64,000 bases of DNA. Origin: Gemmatimonadota bacterium. GTDB taxonomy: Bacteria > Gemmatimonadota > Gemmatimonadetes > Longimicrobiales > Gaopeijiaceae. Location of the stretch: the NCBI GenBank assembly GCA_022823365.1, contig JAJDXG010000063.1, positions 1-64,000 of the forward strand, written 5' to 3'. A program made the position numbers and the translations under genes. The first letter of the stretch is position 1, and each line of letters begins with the position of its first letter. The notes below the pieces were generated by a model. The model had not been told where the DNA came from and did not search any database. It worked only from the letters and a program-made list of their open reading frames with translations. Shown piece by piece: positions 17,092 to 26,115 of the stretch.

Positions 17092-18297
17092 ATGCCGATC
17101 AAGAGAGCATCCCAACGCCCCGAGCCAGCATTGCAGCGCCCGGGGCGAACCTCGCAGTTTGCGCTCCCGGATGCCCCCCGGGCCATCCTTCTCGTGCGCC
17201 TCACCGCGCGCGGCGACGTGCTGCTGGCATCGCCCGTAATCGAGGCTCTGAGACGCCGCTATCCGAAGGCGCACATAGCGTGGGCGGTGGAGTCCCACGC
17301 CCGCAGCATGATCGAACATCACGAGGGTCTCGACGAGATCATCGTGTGGGACCGCGCCGCTTGGAAGAGCATGATCCGGGCCGGACGGTGGGGGGCGCTC
17401 TGGCGTGCGTTTCGGGAACTTCGCGCGAGGCTTCGGGCGCCCGGATTCGATATCGCGTTCGATCTGCAGGGACTCCTGCGCAGCGGATGGGTGGCGTGGC
17501 TCTCGGGCGCCCCCGTGCGCATCGGGCTGGGCTCGAAGGAGGGCAGCCGGATGCTGATGACCGGCACCGTGCCCCGCCACGGCACCGCCCCCGGGAGCAC
17601 CAGCCTGCAGTACCCGTACTTCGCGGACGCCCTCGGGCTCTCGAGCGAGGCGCTGGCGCTGCACCTGGTCCTCGGCGACGGGGAGGAGGCCTTCGCGGCG
17701 CGCTTCATCGCCGACCATGGTCTTCAGCGAGGTTACGCGGCGCTCGCTCCCTTCACCACCCGGCCCCAGAAGCACTGGTTCGACGACCGCTGGGGCGAGA
17801 TCGCCGGGCGGATCCGTGCGGAATTGGGCCTGCCCGTCGTCATTCTGGGCGGACCCGCCGATCGCGAAGCCGCGCGGCGCATCGCCGCCGCCGGTGTGGG
17901 GCCCAGGGGACCGGATCGAGCCAGCGGCGCACCGGAGGAAGGACGCGCGGGAGACAAGGACACGGGCGCCGGCTCGCCTCCCCCGATCATCGACCTGACC
18001 GGCCGCACGCGCCTCGGCGAAGCGGCGGCCGTGGTGAGGCGCGCCGGGCTCTTCCTAGGGGTGGACACCTGCCTTTCGCACGTCTCGGTCGCGTTCCGCC
18101 GGCCCTCGGTCCTCCTTTTCGGATCGAACATCCCCTATCGCGAAGCACCGCACGCGCGGGCCCGCATCGCGCTGGAGCTCCAACCCTGCGCGCCCTGCGG
18201 CAACCGGCCCACATGCGACGGCGCCTTCTGGTGCATGCAGGCGCTCGAAGTGGACGAGGTGTTCGACCTGGCGAAGACGGTGGCTCAACAGCGCTGA
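17092..18297 (+). CDS. glycosyltransferase family 9, ADP-heptose:LPS heptosyltransferase-like
   Basis: A 401-residue GT9 enzyme. Recognisable segments are the N-terminal ILLVRLTARGDVLLASPVIEALR, the central APFTTRPQKHW with the ADP-heptose-type acceptor loop, VVILGGPADR, DLTGRTRLGEAAAVVRRA, and GVDTCLSHVSVAFRRPSVLLFGS. A cluster of four cysteines (CAPCGNRPTC and FWC) near the C-terminus is seen in some bacterial GT9 proteins. An insert of about 25 residues precedes the DLTG motif. It probably builds the inner LPS core together with the divergent Kdo transferase. The 119 bases after it before dnaE hold nothing I recognise. Confidence 0.82.
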   Translation: MPIKRASQRPEPALQRPGRTSQFALPDAPRAILLVRLTARGDVLLASPVIEALRRRYPKAHIAWAVESHARSMIEHHEGLDEIIVWDRAAWKSMIRAGRWGALWRAFRELRARLRAPGFDIAFDLQGLLRSGWVAWLSGAPVRIGLGSKEGSRMLMTGTVPRHGTAPGSTSLQYPYFADALGLSSEALALHLVLGDGEEAFAARFIADHGLQRGYAALAPFTTRPQKHWFDDRWGEIAGRIRAELGLPVVILGGPADREAARRIAAAGVGPRGPDRASGAPEEGRAGDKDTGAGSPPPIIDLTGRTRLGEAAAVVRRAGLFLGVDTCLSHVSVAFRRPSVLLFGSNIPYREAPHARARIALELQPCAPCGNRPTCDGAFWCMQALEVDEVFDLAKTVAQQR

Positions 18298-18416
18298 TCC
18301 ACCGCTCCGGCGGCACGCGCGGACCGCGTGCGGCCCGGCCGCCGCGCGCCATCGACATCCGCGAAGCGACCCCCGCCGAGCCCCTTTCGCGCCGGGCGCT
18401 CTCCTGCATCTATTAG

Positions 18417-21400
18417 GTGTCCGACGGCGTCGCCCCGGCGTCCTTCCCTCCCGACCCCAGCTCCGAGCCGCCCTTGTCCTTCGTCCATCTCCACTGCCAC
18501 TCGGAGTTCTCGCTTCTCGACGGCGCCAACCGCATCACCGACCTCGTCCGCAAGGCGAAGGAGTTCGAGATGCCGGCGCTGGCCCTCACCGACCACGGAT
18601 GCCTTTTCGGGGCCTGGACCTTCCGCAAGGCGGCGGAGAAGGAGGGCATCCGGCCCATCATCGGCATGGAGGCGTACGTGGCTCCCGGCGATCGGCGCCA
18701 CAAGGAGCCGATGCGCGTGGGCGGGCGCGAGATCAGGAAGCCGTACTACCACCTCGTGCTGCTCGCCCGCGACCGCGAGGGCTACCAGAACCTGATCAAG
18801 CTCTCCTCCATCGGGTATCTGGAGGGCTTCTATTACAAGCCGCGCATCGACCGCGAGGTGATCGCGCGGCATTCGGGCGGGCTGATCTGCACCTCCGCGT
18901 GCATGGCGGGGGAAGTGGCGCGCCGGCTGACCGACGACGACCGGGAGGCGGCGCGCGAGGCGGCGGAGTGGCACGCCAACGTCTTCGGGGACCGGTACTT
19001 CCTGGAGGTGCAGGGGCACGACACCCCGGGCCAGGAGGCGGTGAACGAGAAGATCTTCCGGCTCGCCGGAGAGACCGGGCTGCCCGTGGTGGCCAGCAAT
19101 GATGCTCACTTTCTGCACGCCGAGGACCATAGCGCGCACGACATCCTCCTCTGCATCGGGCTCGGAAAGGACCACGACGACGAGAACCGGATGCGCTACG
19201 ACGAGGGGCTCTACTTCAAGTCGGGCTCCGAGATGGCCGAGCGCTTTCCGGACCACCCCGAAGTGCTTGAGAATACACTCGCGATCGCCGATCAGGTCGA
19301 CGTCTCCTTCGAAAAGAAGTACTTCCTGCCCGAGTTTCCCATTCCCGGAGACCATGCGGACAGCGACGGATATCTGCGGCATCTGAGCATCGAGGGGGCG
19401 AAGCAGCGCTACGGCGATCCGCTTTCAGACGAGGTGCGCGAGCGGCTGGACTATGAACTCGGGGTCATCGCCGAGACCGGCTACGCGGGATATTTCCTCA
19501 TTACCTGGGACTTCATGCGCTGGGCCCGCGAACACGGCGTTCCCGTCGGGCCCGGACGGGGCTCCGCCGCCGGTTCGCTGGTGGCCTACTCGCTCTGGAT
19601 CACCAATATCGACCCCCTCGAGTTCGGACTCCTCTTCGAGCGCTTCCTGAATCCGGAGCGCAAGGAGATGCCGGACATCGACATCGACTTCTGCTTCGAG
19701 CGCAGAGGCGAGGTGATCGACTATGTGCGGCGCAAATACGGCCGCGACGCCGTGGGACAGATCATCACCTTCGGCACCATGAAGTCGCGCGCGGTGGTGC
19801 GGGATGTGGGCCGGACTCTCGGCTTCAAGCCGAGCGAGACCGACCGCATCGCGAAGATGATCCCCAATCAGCCGGGCCAGGCGCTGACCATCGCGCAGGC
19901 GCTGGAGAAGATATCCGACGTGAGGGAGCTCTACCGGACGGACGAGCGCTATCGGAAGCTCTTCGACTATTCGCGCACGCTGGAGGGACTGAGCCGGCAC
20001 GCGTCGGTGCACGCCGCCGGGGTGGTGATCGCGCCCGGGCCGCTCTCCGACTATGTGCCCGTATGCGTCCAGTCGCGCGGGAGCGGGGTGCGCGGAAACG
20101 GCGCGGCCCAGGCGCCGGCGAAACAGGGAGCAGAATCACGCGACGGCCCGGCGGATGACGTGGACGTGGTCACGCAGTATGACATGAACTGCGTGGACGA
20201 CGCGGGCATGCTCAAGATGGACTTTCTGGGGCTGCGGACCCTCACCATCATTCACGACGCGGTCGAACTGGTGAAGGCGAAGTACGGGGCGCTGCGCCAC
20301 CCGGAAACGGGCGCGGTCTATCCGACCATGGACGACGTTCCCCTGGACGACGCGCGTGTCTATGAGATGCTCGCGCGCGGGGGCACGTCGGGCGTGTTCC
20401 AGTTCGAGTCCGCGCTGGCCACGGGAAAGCTGCGGGCCATGCGCTGCGACCGCTTCGAGGACCTGGTCGCCACCAACGCCCTGATCCGTCCCGGTCCCCT
20501 CGACTCCGGAATGACCGACGTCTATATCCGGCGCAAGCTGGGACAGGAGAAGGTTACCTATCCGCATCCCGAGCTGGAGGAATTGCTCGAGCCCACCTAC
20601 GGCATCATCGTCTATCAGGAGCAGGTGATGCGCATCGTGAATATCCTCGCGGGATATTCGCTGGGCGAGGCCGATGTCGTGCGCAAGGCGGTTGGAAAGA
20701 AGATCCCGGAGCTGATTCGCGCCGAACTGGCGACCTTCCGGGAGCGCGCCACGGGCAAGGGGGTGGACCCGCAGGTCGCCGGGGAACTCGCCGACCAGAT
20801 CGAGACCTTCGGGCGCTACGGCTTCAACCGCGCGCACAGCGCCGGATACTCGCTCCTTTCCTATCACACCGCGTGGCTCAAGTGCCACTATCCCGCCGAG
20901 TTCATGGCGGCGCTGCTCTCGTCGGTGCTTTCGAATACCGACCAGGTCGTGAAGTACATTCTCGAGAGCCGCGAGCTGCACCGCTCCATTCCGGGACTCG
21001 AAGAGCCCATCGAGCTGCTGCCGCCGGACGTGAACGAGTCGGGGTGGAAGTTCACGGTTACGGGGGGCGCCCAGATTCGATTCGGGCTCGGCGCGGTGCG
21101 CGGGGTCGGGGCGGCCGCGGTCGAGTCGGTGCTCGCGGCGCGGGCGGAGGGCGGGCGTTTCGAGACGCTGTTCGATTTCCTGGATCGCATCGACACGCGC
21201 GCGCTCAACAAGCGGGCCTGCGAGGCGCTGATCGCAGCGGGGGCGCTCGACGCCTTCGGATACCGGGCGCAACTGGTGGCCGGACTGGACATCGCCTACG
21301 CCGACGTGAACGCGCGCCAGGCGGATCGGGAGGCCGGCCAGGAGTCGCTCTTCGGGGGGCTGGAAGAGGTCGACGATCCGGCGCCGGAGCTTCCCGCCGT

Positions 21401-22064
21401 CCGCGAGTGGCCGGAACGCAAGCGGCTGGCCCAGGAGAAGGAGGCGCTGGGCTTCTTCATCTCCGGCCATCCGCTGGACCGCTTCAGCGATGCCGTGCAC
21501 GTCTTCCGGGCGGTGAACACCTCGACGCTGGGCCGGCACGCGAACGCCTTCGTAGAGATACCCTGCGTCGTGACCCAGGTGCAGCGGCAGATCTCGCGCA
21601 GGGACAGCTCGGAGTGGGGGCGGATCACCATCGAGGATTTCCACGGCACCGCGCAGGTGCTCGCCTTCCGGGACGCCTGGGCGGCCGGCAGGGAGACCCT
21701 GCAGCAGGATGCGGTGGTGCTCATACGGGGCAAGGTGTCGGGCAGGGAGCGCGACGAGGATGACCCGCCGATCTTCCTCGACGAGGTGGAGGTTCTGAAA
21801 GACGTCCTCACGTCCGGGCGGCTGGCGCTGTGCATTGCGCTGGATGGGAAGGCCGAAGTCCCGGAAGACGCCTTCGCCAGGGCGAAGAAGATGCTGGGGG
21901 AACATCCGGGAGACGCCCCGGTGGAAGTGCTATGGCGACCGGGCAATGGGGAGCGCGACCGGCGGTTGCGCTCCAGGACGCTGAGGGTGGATCCGGGGCC
22001 CGGGACTTTGCGGGGGCTGCGGGAGGTGCTGGGGCAGACGCGGGTGGAGCTGGTGCGGGCGTAA
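18417..22064 (+). CDS. dnaE: DNA polymerase III alpha subunit
   Basis: A 1215-residue replicative polymerase subunit. An N-terminal PHP domain shows HLHCHSEFSLLDG and TDHG; the palm shows PDIDIDF with the catalytic aspartates and KMDFLGLRTL with the third; the thumb and fingers include the GRGSAAGSLVAY and GFNRAHSAGYSLLSYHTAWLK segments; a helix-hairpin-helix and OB-fold region (IPCVVTQVQRQISR) completes it. Residues 553-582 hold a low-complexity insert (rich in G, A, S and R) ahead of VVTQYDM that is absent from the forms I know. The GTG at 18417 was chosen; a TTG at 18474 closer to the PHP motif is possible. It is the housekeeping DnaE type with no fused exonuclease. Confidence 0.95.
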   Translation: MSDGVAPASFPPDPSSEPPLSFVHLHCHSEFSLLDGANRITDLVRKAKEFEMPALALTDHGCLFGAWTFRKAAEKEGIRPIIGMEAYVAPGDRRHKEPMRVGGREIRKPYYHLVLLARDREGYQNLIKLSSIGYLEGFYYKPRIDREVIARHSGGLICTSACMAGEVARRLTDDDREAAREAAEWHANVFGDRYFLEVQGHDTPGQEAVNEKIFRLAGETGLPVVASNDAHFLHAEDHSAHDILLCIGLGKDHDDENRMRYDEGLYFKSGSEMAERFPDHPEVLENTLAIADQVDVSFEKKYFLPEFPIPGDHADSDGYLRHLSIEGAKQRYGDPLSDEVRERLDYELGVIAETGYAGYFLITWDFMRWAREHGVPVGPGRGSAAGSLVAYSLWITNIDPLEFGLLFERFLNPERKEMPDIDIDFCFERRGEVIDYVRRKYGRDAVGQIITFGTMKSRAVVRDVGRTLGFKPSETDRIAKMIPNQPGQALTIAQALEKISDVRELYRTDERYRKLFDYSRTLEGLSRHASVHAAGVVIAPGPLSDYVPVCVQSRGSGVRGNGAAQAPAKQGAESRDGPADDVDVVTQYDMNCVDDAGMLKMDFLGLRTLTIIHDAVELVKAKYGALRHPETGAVYPTMDDVPLDDARVYEMLARGGTSGVFQFESALATGKLRAMRCDRFEDLVATNALIRPGPLDSGMTDVYIRRKLGQEKVTYPHPELEELLEPTYGIIVYQEQVMRIVNILAGYSLGEADVVRKAVGKKIPELIRAELATFRERATGKGVDPQVAGELADQIETFGRYGFNRAHSAGYSLLSYHTAWLKCHYPAEFMAALLSSVLSNTDQVVKYILESRELHRSIPGLEEPIELLPPDVNESGWKFTVTGGAQIRFGLGAVRGVGAAAVESVLAARAEGGRFETLFDFLDRIDTRALNKRACEALIAAGALDAFGYRAQLVAGLDIAYADVNARQADREAGQESLFGGLEEVDDPAPELPAVREWPERKRLAQEKEALGFFISGHPLDRFSDAVHVFRAVNTSTLGRHANAFVEIPCVVTQVQRQISRRDSSEWGRITIEDFHGTAQVLAFRDAWAAGRETLQQDAVVLIRGKVSGRERDEDDPPIFLDEVEVLKDVLTSGRLALCIALDGKAEVPEDAFARAKKMLGEHPGDAPVEVLWRPGNGERDRRLRSRTLRVDPGPGTLRGLREVLGQTRVELVRA

Positions 22065-22194
22065 GATTGGTGGGACACGGGTGAAGTTCGTGCGGGCGTA
22101 CGACTCTGGTGGGGACGGGGAACCGGTGCGAGGTGCAGGACGGAGGGTTCGGCCAGGTTACTGACATTATATGATGTCTGCTGGTGATTTACTG

Positions 22195-22758
22195 ATGATA
22201 TGGCGCCTCGACGGCAGGCGCCGGTTCCCGGGACGGTTGGCGCTGCTTCTCGCGCTGCTGGGGGCGACGGGATGTTTCCGTGTGAACACGCCGCGCGCGG
22301 CGCGGGCCGCTCTCCCCCCCGACGCGCAGCCGCGGCAGGAGTACAAGTCCCGTCAGGGCAATCCCGCGTTCTACGACGAGTTCGGCGTTCGTTACCGCGT
22401 GCTGCAGACGAGCAAGGACTACGTGCAGCGCGGGGTCGCTTCCTGGTACGGCCACCCCTTCCACGGGCGGGCGACCTCCACGGGCGAGACCTACGACATG
22501 TACGCGATGACGGCGGCGCACAAGACGCTCCCGCTTCCCACCTACGTGCGCGTCACCGACCTCGACACCGGCAACCGGGTGGTGGTGCGGGTGAACGACC
22601 GCGGGCCGTTCGTGGAGGGGCGGGTCATCGACCTCTCCTATATCGCGGCGGTGAAGCTCGGGATCGCGGACAGGGGAACCGCGCGGGTGGAGGTGCGGGC
22701 GCTCGACCCGCCCGCGGTGGATCCGCCGCCAGGTCGGGGCGGCGCGATGCGGCCTTGA
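22195..22758 (+). CDS. rlpA: RlpA-type septal ring lytic transglycosylase lipoprotein
   Basis: A 187-residue lipoprotein (basic start, hydrophobic helix, lipobox LGATGC) with the double-psi beta-barrel of RlpA: GVASWYG, F-x-GR-x-T-x-x-GE, M-T-A-AHKTLP, VNDRGPF and RVIDLS. Family members cleave glycan strands lacking stem peptides during septation. There is no SPOR domain, so recruitment to denuded glycan would differ from the proteobacterial form. In-frame ATGs also occur at 22171 and 22174; the one at 22195 gives the most usual signal peptide. The region just upstream is AT-rich for this genome and includes two TTACTGA copies 31 bases apart, a candidate promoter region. Confidence 0.85.
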   Translation: MIWRLDGRRRFPGRLALLLALLGATGCFRVNTPRAARAALPPDAQPRQEYKSRQGNPAFYDEFGVRYRVLQTSKDYVQRGVASWYGHPFHGRATSTGETYDMYAMTAAHKTLPLPTYVRVTDLDTGNRVVVRVNDRGPFVEGRVIDLSYIAAVKLGIADRGTARVEVRALDPPAVDPPPGRGGAMRP

Positions 22759-22794
22759 GCCAACCCCACGAGCGCTCCACATCGTCGTCCACAC

Positions 22795-22896
22795 CCCTCT
22801 GCGGAGTGTTGCCAAATCGGAAAGGCAACAATTTGTTGCAAAACGGGAAAAGCAACCATCTGTTGCATCTGCGGAAACGCAACACGCTGCGGAGGG
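22795..22896. repeat. structured intergenic repeat element 1 (TIRs plus three 27-bp units)
   Basis: A left end CCCTCTGCGGAG (22795-22806) and a right end CGCTGCGGAGGG (22885-22896) form imperfect inverted repeats. Between them are three units at exactly 27-bp spacing (starts 22807, 22834, 22861), each TGTTGC, 12 variable bases, then GCAACA or GCAACC, with three bases between units. The joins form 15-bp palindromes such as GCAACAATTTGTTGC. The three spacers differ but share a CGG(G)AAA core. The element lies between the convergent ends of rlpA and the CYTH gene. A second copy with two units lies at 46773-46847. Confidence 0.85.
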
Positions 22897-22983
22897 ACCC
22901 CGGCAACATGAGCACTCCGTGGATGAGGGCGCGCGCGCGCCCGGAGAGTGGAGACGCGTCGCGCGTGCTGGTTCCGCCGACCC

Positions 22984-23475
22984 CTAATCCCGGTCCCAGG
23001 TGGTGAAGGGGCTCTCCACCAGATTGGTGTTCAGGTAGCGCGGATCGTCGGTGACCTCCTCACCCAGCCATTGGGGATGGGCGAATGCCTGGTCCTCATG
23101 GGACAACTCGATCTCGGCGACCACCAGGCCGGCGTTCTCGGCGTGGAACTCGTCGACTTCCCAGATGTGCCCGTCGGGCCCGGGGATGTCGTAGCGGGTC
23201 TTTTCGATGAACGGGCGCCGGCATAGTTCGCCCAGCATCTGAATCGCGTCCGCGAGCGGAATCGAGTACTCGAACTCGGAGGCGCGCGGGCCGACCTTGT
23301 TGCCCTTCACGTTCAGCGTGGCCCGTTCGCCGGCCGTGCGCACGCGCACCGAGCGGGTGCTGGAGGTGGACAGGTAGCCCTGCCGGATGCGGACCCCGGT
23401 CACGCCGGACCTCGATGCGGCGGCTCTCCATGCATCGGACCGCACCAGAAACTTGCGTTCGATCTCGTGCGCCAT
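22984..23475 (-). CDS. CYTH domain protein, tripolyphosphatase-like
   Basis: A 163-residue single-domain CYTH protein. It begins AHEIERKFLV, the family ExExK signature, followed by an R-I-R-Q-G-Y-L strand, V-R-V-R, K-G, E-F-E-Y, E-K-T-R-Y and a closing V-x-E-I-E-L strand, which together line the triphosphate tunnel. Short bacterial members of this kind are usually inorganic triphosphatases; class IV adenylate cyclase activity is a less likely alternative. The ATG at 23475 precedes the signature directly; the frame is open further upstream to 23526. It is divergent from the PqqB-like gene. Confidence 0.85.
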   Translation of the reverse strand: MAHEIERKFLVRSDAWRAAASRSGVTGVRIRQGYLSTSSTRSVRVRTAGERATLNVKGNKVGPRASEFEYSIPLADAIQMLGELCRRPFIEKTRYDIPGPDGHIWEVDEFHAENAGLVVAEIELSHEDQAFAHPQWLGEEVTDDPRYLNTNLVESPFTTWDRD

Positions 23476-23609
23476 CGCGGTCTTTGCCTGCTCCCGGGGT
23501 TGCGTGGCGGATTCCCGACAATCCAAACTGCGGCTCGACAGCCGGTCGCCAACAGGGGGCGCTCACAGGGTCATCCGGGACCGCCGCGGCGAAAAGAGGA
23601 GCATGTGAA

Positions 23610-24638
23610 ATGGATGGATCGTTGCAGGAGCGGGGGTCGCCGACGCACTGGGCGGCGCAGGAGTGCGCGGCGCGTGGGCAAGGCGGGGCGCGCGTTTCCC
23701 GCCGGGAATTCCTGGGTGCGGCGGCTGGGGCCGCCCTCCTCGGTCCCGGCTTGTCGTCGTGGCGGCGGGCGGATCCCTACGTGCTGGTGCTCGGGGTGGC
23801 CCAGGATGGCGGCATGCCCCAAACCGGGTGCTACGCGCCCCGGTGCGACCGTGCCCGCGAACGCGACCAGCCCCGCTACGTGTCCTCGCTGGCCATCGTG
23901 GAGCCCGACGCCGGCCGGTACTACCTGGTGGATGCCTCTCCCGATCTCCGCCAGCAGATGGACCTGATCGACGACCCGGGCTTCAGGGCGCGCGCCCGGG
24001 AACGGCGGCCCTTCGACGGGATCTTCCTGACTCACGCACACATGGGACACTACCTGGGGCTCGCCCACTTGGGCCGGGAAGGCCTGGGGATCGCCCCCAC
24101 GCCGTGCTATTGCAGCCCCGAGATGGCGGGCTTTCTCGCATCCAACGGCCCCTGGAACCTGCTCGTGGACGAGGGCCGTCTCGATCTGCGTCCCGTCGAG
24201 TTCGATCGCTGGTACGAAATCGACGACAGCCTTTCCGCCGTGGCCACCCCCATCCCTCATCGTCCCGAGTTCTCGGACACGGTCGGCTGGACCTTCCGGG
24301 GTCCGGGCCGTTCCCTCCTCTATCTCCCGGACATCGACAGCTGGGAGGCGTGGGACCGCGATGTCGCGGAGATCGTGCGCGGCGTGGACGTGGCCCTTTT
24401 GGACGGCTCCTTCTACAGCCCCGGCGAGGTTCCGGGGCGCAACATCGAGGACATCCCCCATCCCATGGTGCCGCACACGATGGATCTGCTGCGGGAGGTT
24501 GCGCGGGACGAGACGGAGGTCTTGTTCATCCACCTGAACAACACCAACCCCGCGCTGGATGAGGGTTCTGCGGAGGCCCGGGAGATCGCGAGCCTGGGTT
24601 TCGCGGTGGCGACCGAGGGGCAGAGGTTCGGGCTGTAG
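23610..24638 (+). CDS. Tat-exported metallo-beta-lactamase-fold hydrolase, PqqB-like
   Basis: A 342-residue protein. A twin-arginine signal (SRREFLGAAAGAALLGPG) is followed by a metallo-beta-lactamase fold resembling PqqB: VLVLGVAQDGGMPQTGC, the two CxxC-like cysteines after it, YYLVDASPDLRQQ, FLTHAHMGHYLGLAHLGREGLG and a late DGSFY and HPMVPHT segment. No other pqq genes are nearby, so it is more likely a PqqB-like hydrolase of unknown substrate than a PQQ enzyme. The ATG at 23610 has AGAGGAG upstream. The last 14 bases of the gene recur 72 bases downstream. Confidence 0.8.
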   Translation: MDGSLQERGSPTHWAAQECAARGQGGARVSRREFLGAAAGAALLGPGLSSWRRADPYVLVLGVAQDGGMPQTGCYAPRCDRARERDQPRYVSSLAIVEPDAGRYYLVDASPDLRQQMDLIDDPGFRARARERRPFDGIFLTHAHMGHYLGLAHLGREGLGIAPTPCYCSPEMAGFLASNGPWNLLVDEGRLDLRPVEFDRWYEIDDSLSAVATPIPHRPEFSDTVGWTFRGPGRSLLYLPDIDSWEAWDRDVAEIVRGVDVALLDGSFYSPGEVPGRNIEDIPHPMVPHTMDLLREVARDETEVLFIHLNNTNPALDEGSAEAREIASLGFAVATEGQRFGL

Positions 24639-24717
24639 CACGGCACCCCCGGCCAGACTGCGAGGGGCGGCGGGATGTTGTGGCGGGCGAGGGACCGGTT
24701 CGGGCTGTAGCCGGCTG

Positions 24718-26115
24718 CTACGGCGTGTCGCGGCGGAGGATCGCCCGTCCGCCCATCACCACGCCGAACGCGGTGGCGGAGCCGAGCAGGCCGACGACGC
24801 TGGCGGTGAACAGCGGCGGGAGGTTGTCGATGAGGCCGGTGCGGACCGCGACCCAGAGCATCACCCCGAATGCGATCGCGGCGAGAGCCTCGGGTGAGCC
24901 GGCGCGGCGCGTGTAGAGGCCGCCGAGGACCGGCACGAACAGGCTGACGGCGAGCAGCGCGTAGAAGATGGTGAGGGCTTCGATGACCCCGGGGAGCACG
25001 GCTGCCAGGAGGATGCCCAGCGCTCCGCCGGTGAGCGCCGCGATGCGGGCCACGCGCAAGACGGAGGTGTCGGAGGCGTCGGGGCGGACGAAGCGGCGGT
25101 AGAGGTCGCGCGAGAGCGACGTCGAGAGCATGAAGAGGATGGCGTCCGAGGAGCTCAGCTCCGCCGAAAAGACGGCGGCGAGGCCGAGGGTGCCGAGCCA
25201 CAGCGGAACGCCCACCGTGAGCACGAGCGGAAGGGCGAACTCGTGGTCGGCCAGCGCCGGTTCGTAGACGCGCGCGACCATTCCCAGGAGCGGCGGGACG
25301 GCGGCGAAGACCAGGAGGGCGACCGCGGTGGCGGCGAGGCCGATGCGGATCGCGCGGGCGTCGATCGCGCCGTAGGCCTTCTGAATGAGGCCGGGCGAGA
25401 TGACGAAGCCGGGCGCCACCAGGGCGAGGTAGATCCAGCCGGATTCGCCGCCCTGCCAGAAGTTCATGCCGTGGGCGGGTGCGGCGGCGACCACCGCCTC
25501 CCAGCCGCCCGCGGCGGACATCGCCCAGGGGAGCGCGATGCCGAACCCGGCGACCATGACGACCAGCTGCACCAGGTTGACCCACGCGGCCACCATGAGC
25601 CCGCCGGCGGCGAAGTAGGTGGTGGCGACTACGCCGCCCACCACTACCCCCCATCCCCGCGGCCACCCGGCCACGACCGTGAAGATATCGGACATCGCGA
25701 TGAGCTGGCCGGCCAGCAGCGCGAGCGTCCCCAGCCATAGCAGCACCGCGATGATGGCCCGCACCGAAGGGCCGTAGCGGTCGTCCAGGTAGTCGCCCAG
25801 GGTGAGGTGGCCGCGGGCGCGCGCGACCGCCCAGATGCGCGGCCCGACCCAGAGCGCGAGGACCAGCGTGCCGACCCCCGCGGAGCCCACCCACCACCAG
25901 CCCGCGAGGCCGTCACGGTAGCCCAGCCCGGCGGCGCCGATGGTGGTGCCCGCGCCGATGTTGGCGGCGAGGACGGTGGCGAACAGCAGTCCGGGGCCGA
26001 GCGACCGGCCCGCCACGAAGAATCCGCCCGCGCTGGAGACCCGCCGTCCCAGCCAGAGCCCGAGACCGATCAGCCCGGCCGAGTAGGCGAGGAGGAGCAG
26101 GAGGGTGGTGTTCAC
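24718..26115 (-). CDS. sodium:solute symporter (SSS family)
   Basis: A 465-residue permease with about 12-13 hydrophobic helices. Features of the SSS family are the GFFVAGRSLG loop, the ATVLAANIGAGTTIGAAGLGY helix, LGDYLDDRYG and the AAVFSAELSSSDAILFMLSTSLSRDLYRRF segment that supplies the sodium site. The start is GTG at 26115, overlapping the stop of the P1 peptidase gene (GTGA). The coupling to a peptidase of the DmpA class suggests import of a released amino acid or small peptide, which is inference only. Confidence 0.85.
   Translation of the reverse strand: MNTTLLLLLAYSAGLIGLGLWLGRRVSSAGGFFVAGRSLGPGLLFATVLAANIGAGTTIGAAGLGYRDGLAGWWWVGSAGVGTLVLALWVGPRIWAVARARGHLTLGDYLDDRYGPSVRAIIAVLLWLGTLALLAGQLIAMSDIFTVVAGWPRGWGVVVGGVVATTYFAAGGLMVAAWVNLVQLVVMVAGFGIALPWAMSAAGGWEAVVAAAPAHGMNFWQGGESGWIYLALVAPGFVISPGLIQKAYGAIDARAIRIGLAATAVALLVFAAVPPLLGMVARVYEPALADHEFALPLVLTVGVPLWLGTLGLAAVFSAELSSSDAILFMLSTSLSRDLYRRFVRPDASDTSVLRVARIAALTGGALGILLAAVLPGVIEALTIFYALLAVSLFVPVLGGLYTRRAGSPEALAAIAFGVMLWVAVRTGLIDNLPPLFTASVVGLLGSATAFGVVMGGRAILRRDTP

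Noticed and set aside
22795..22896. CRISPR array
   Set aside because: Units are 27 bp with 12-base inner and 3-base outer spacers and palindromic arms, far from the 21-48 bp repeats and about 30-base spacers of CRISPR; no cas gene is near.
23610..24638. True PqqB of a PQQ operon
   Set aside because: No pqqA, C, D or E gene is nearby and the protein carries a Tat signal, so it is only PqqB-like.
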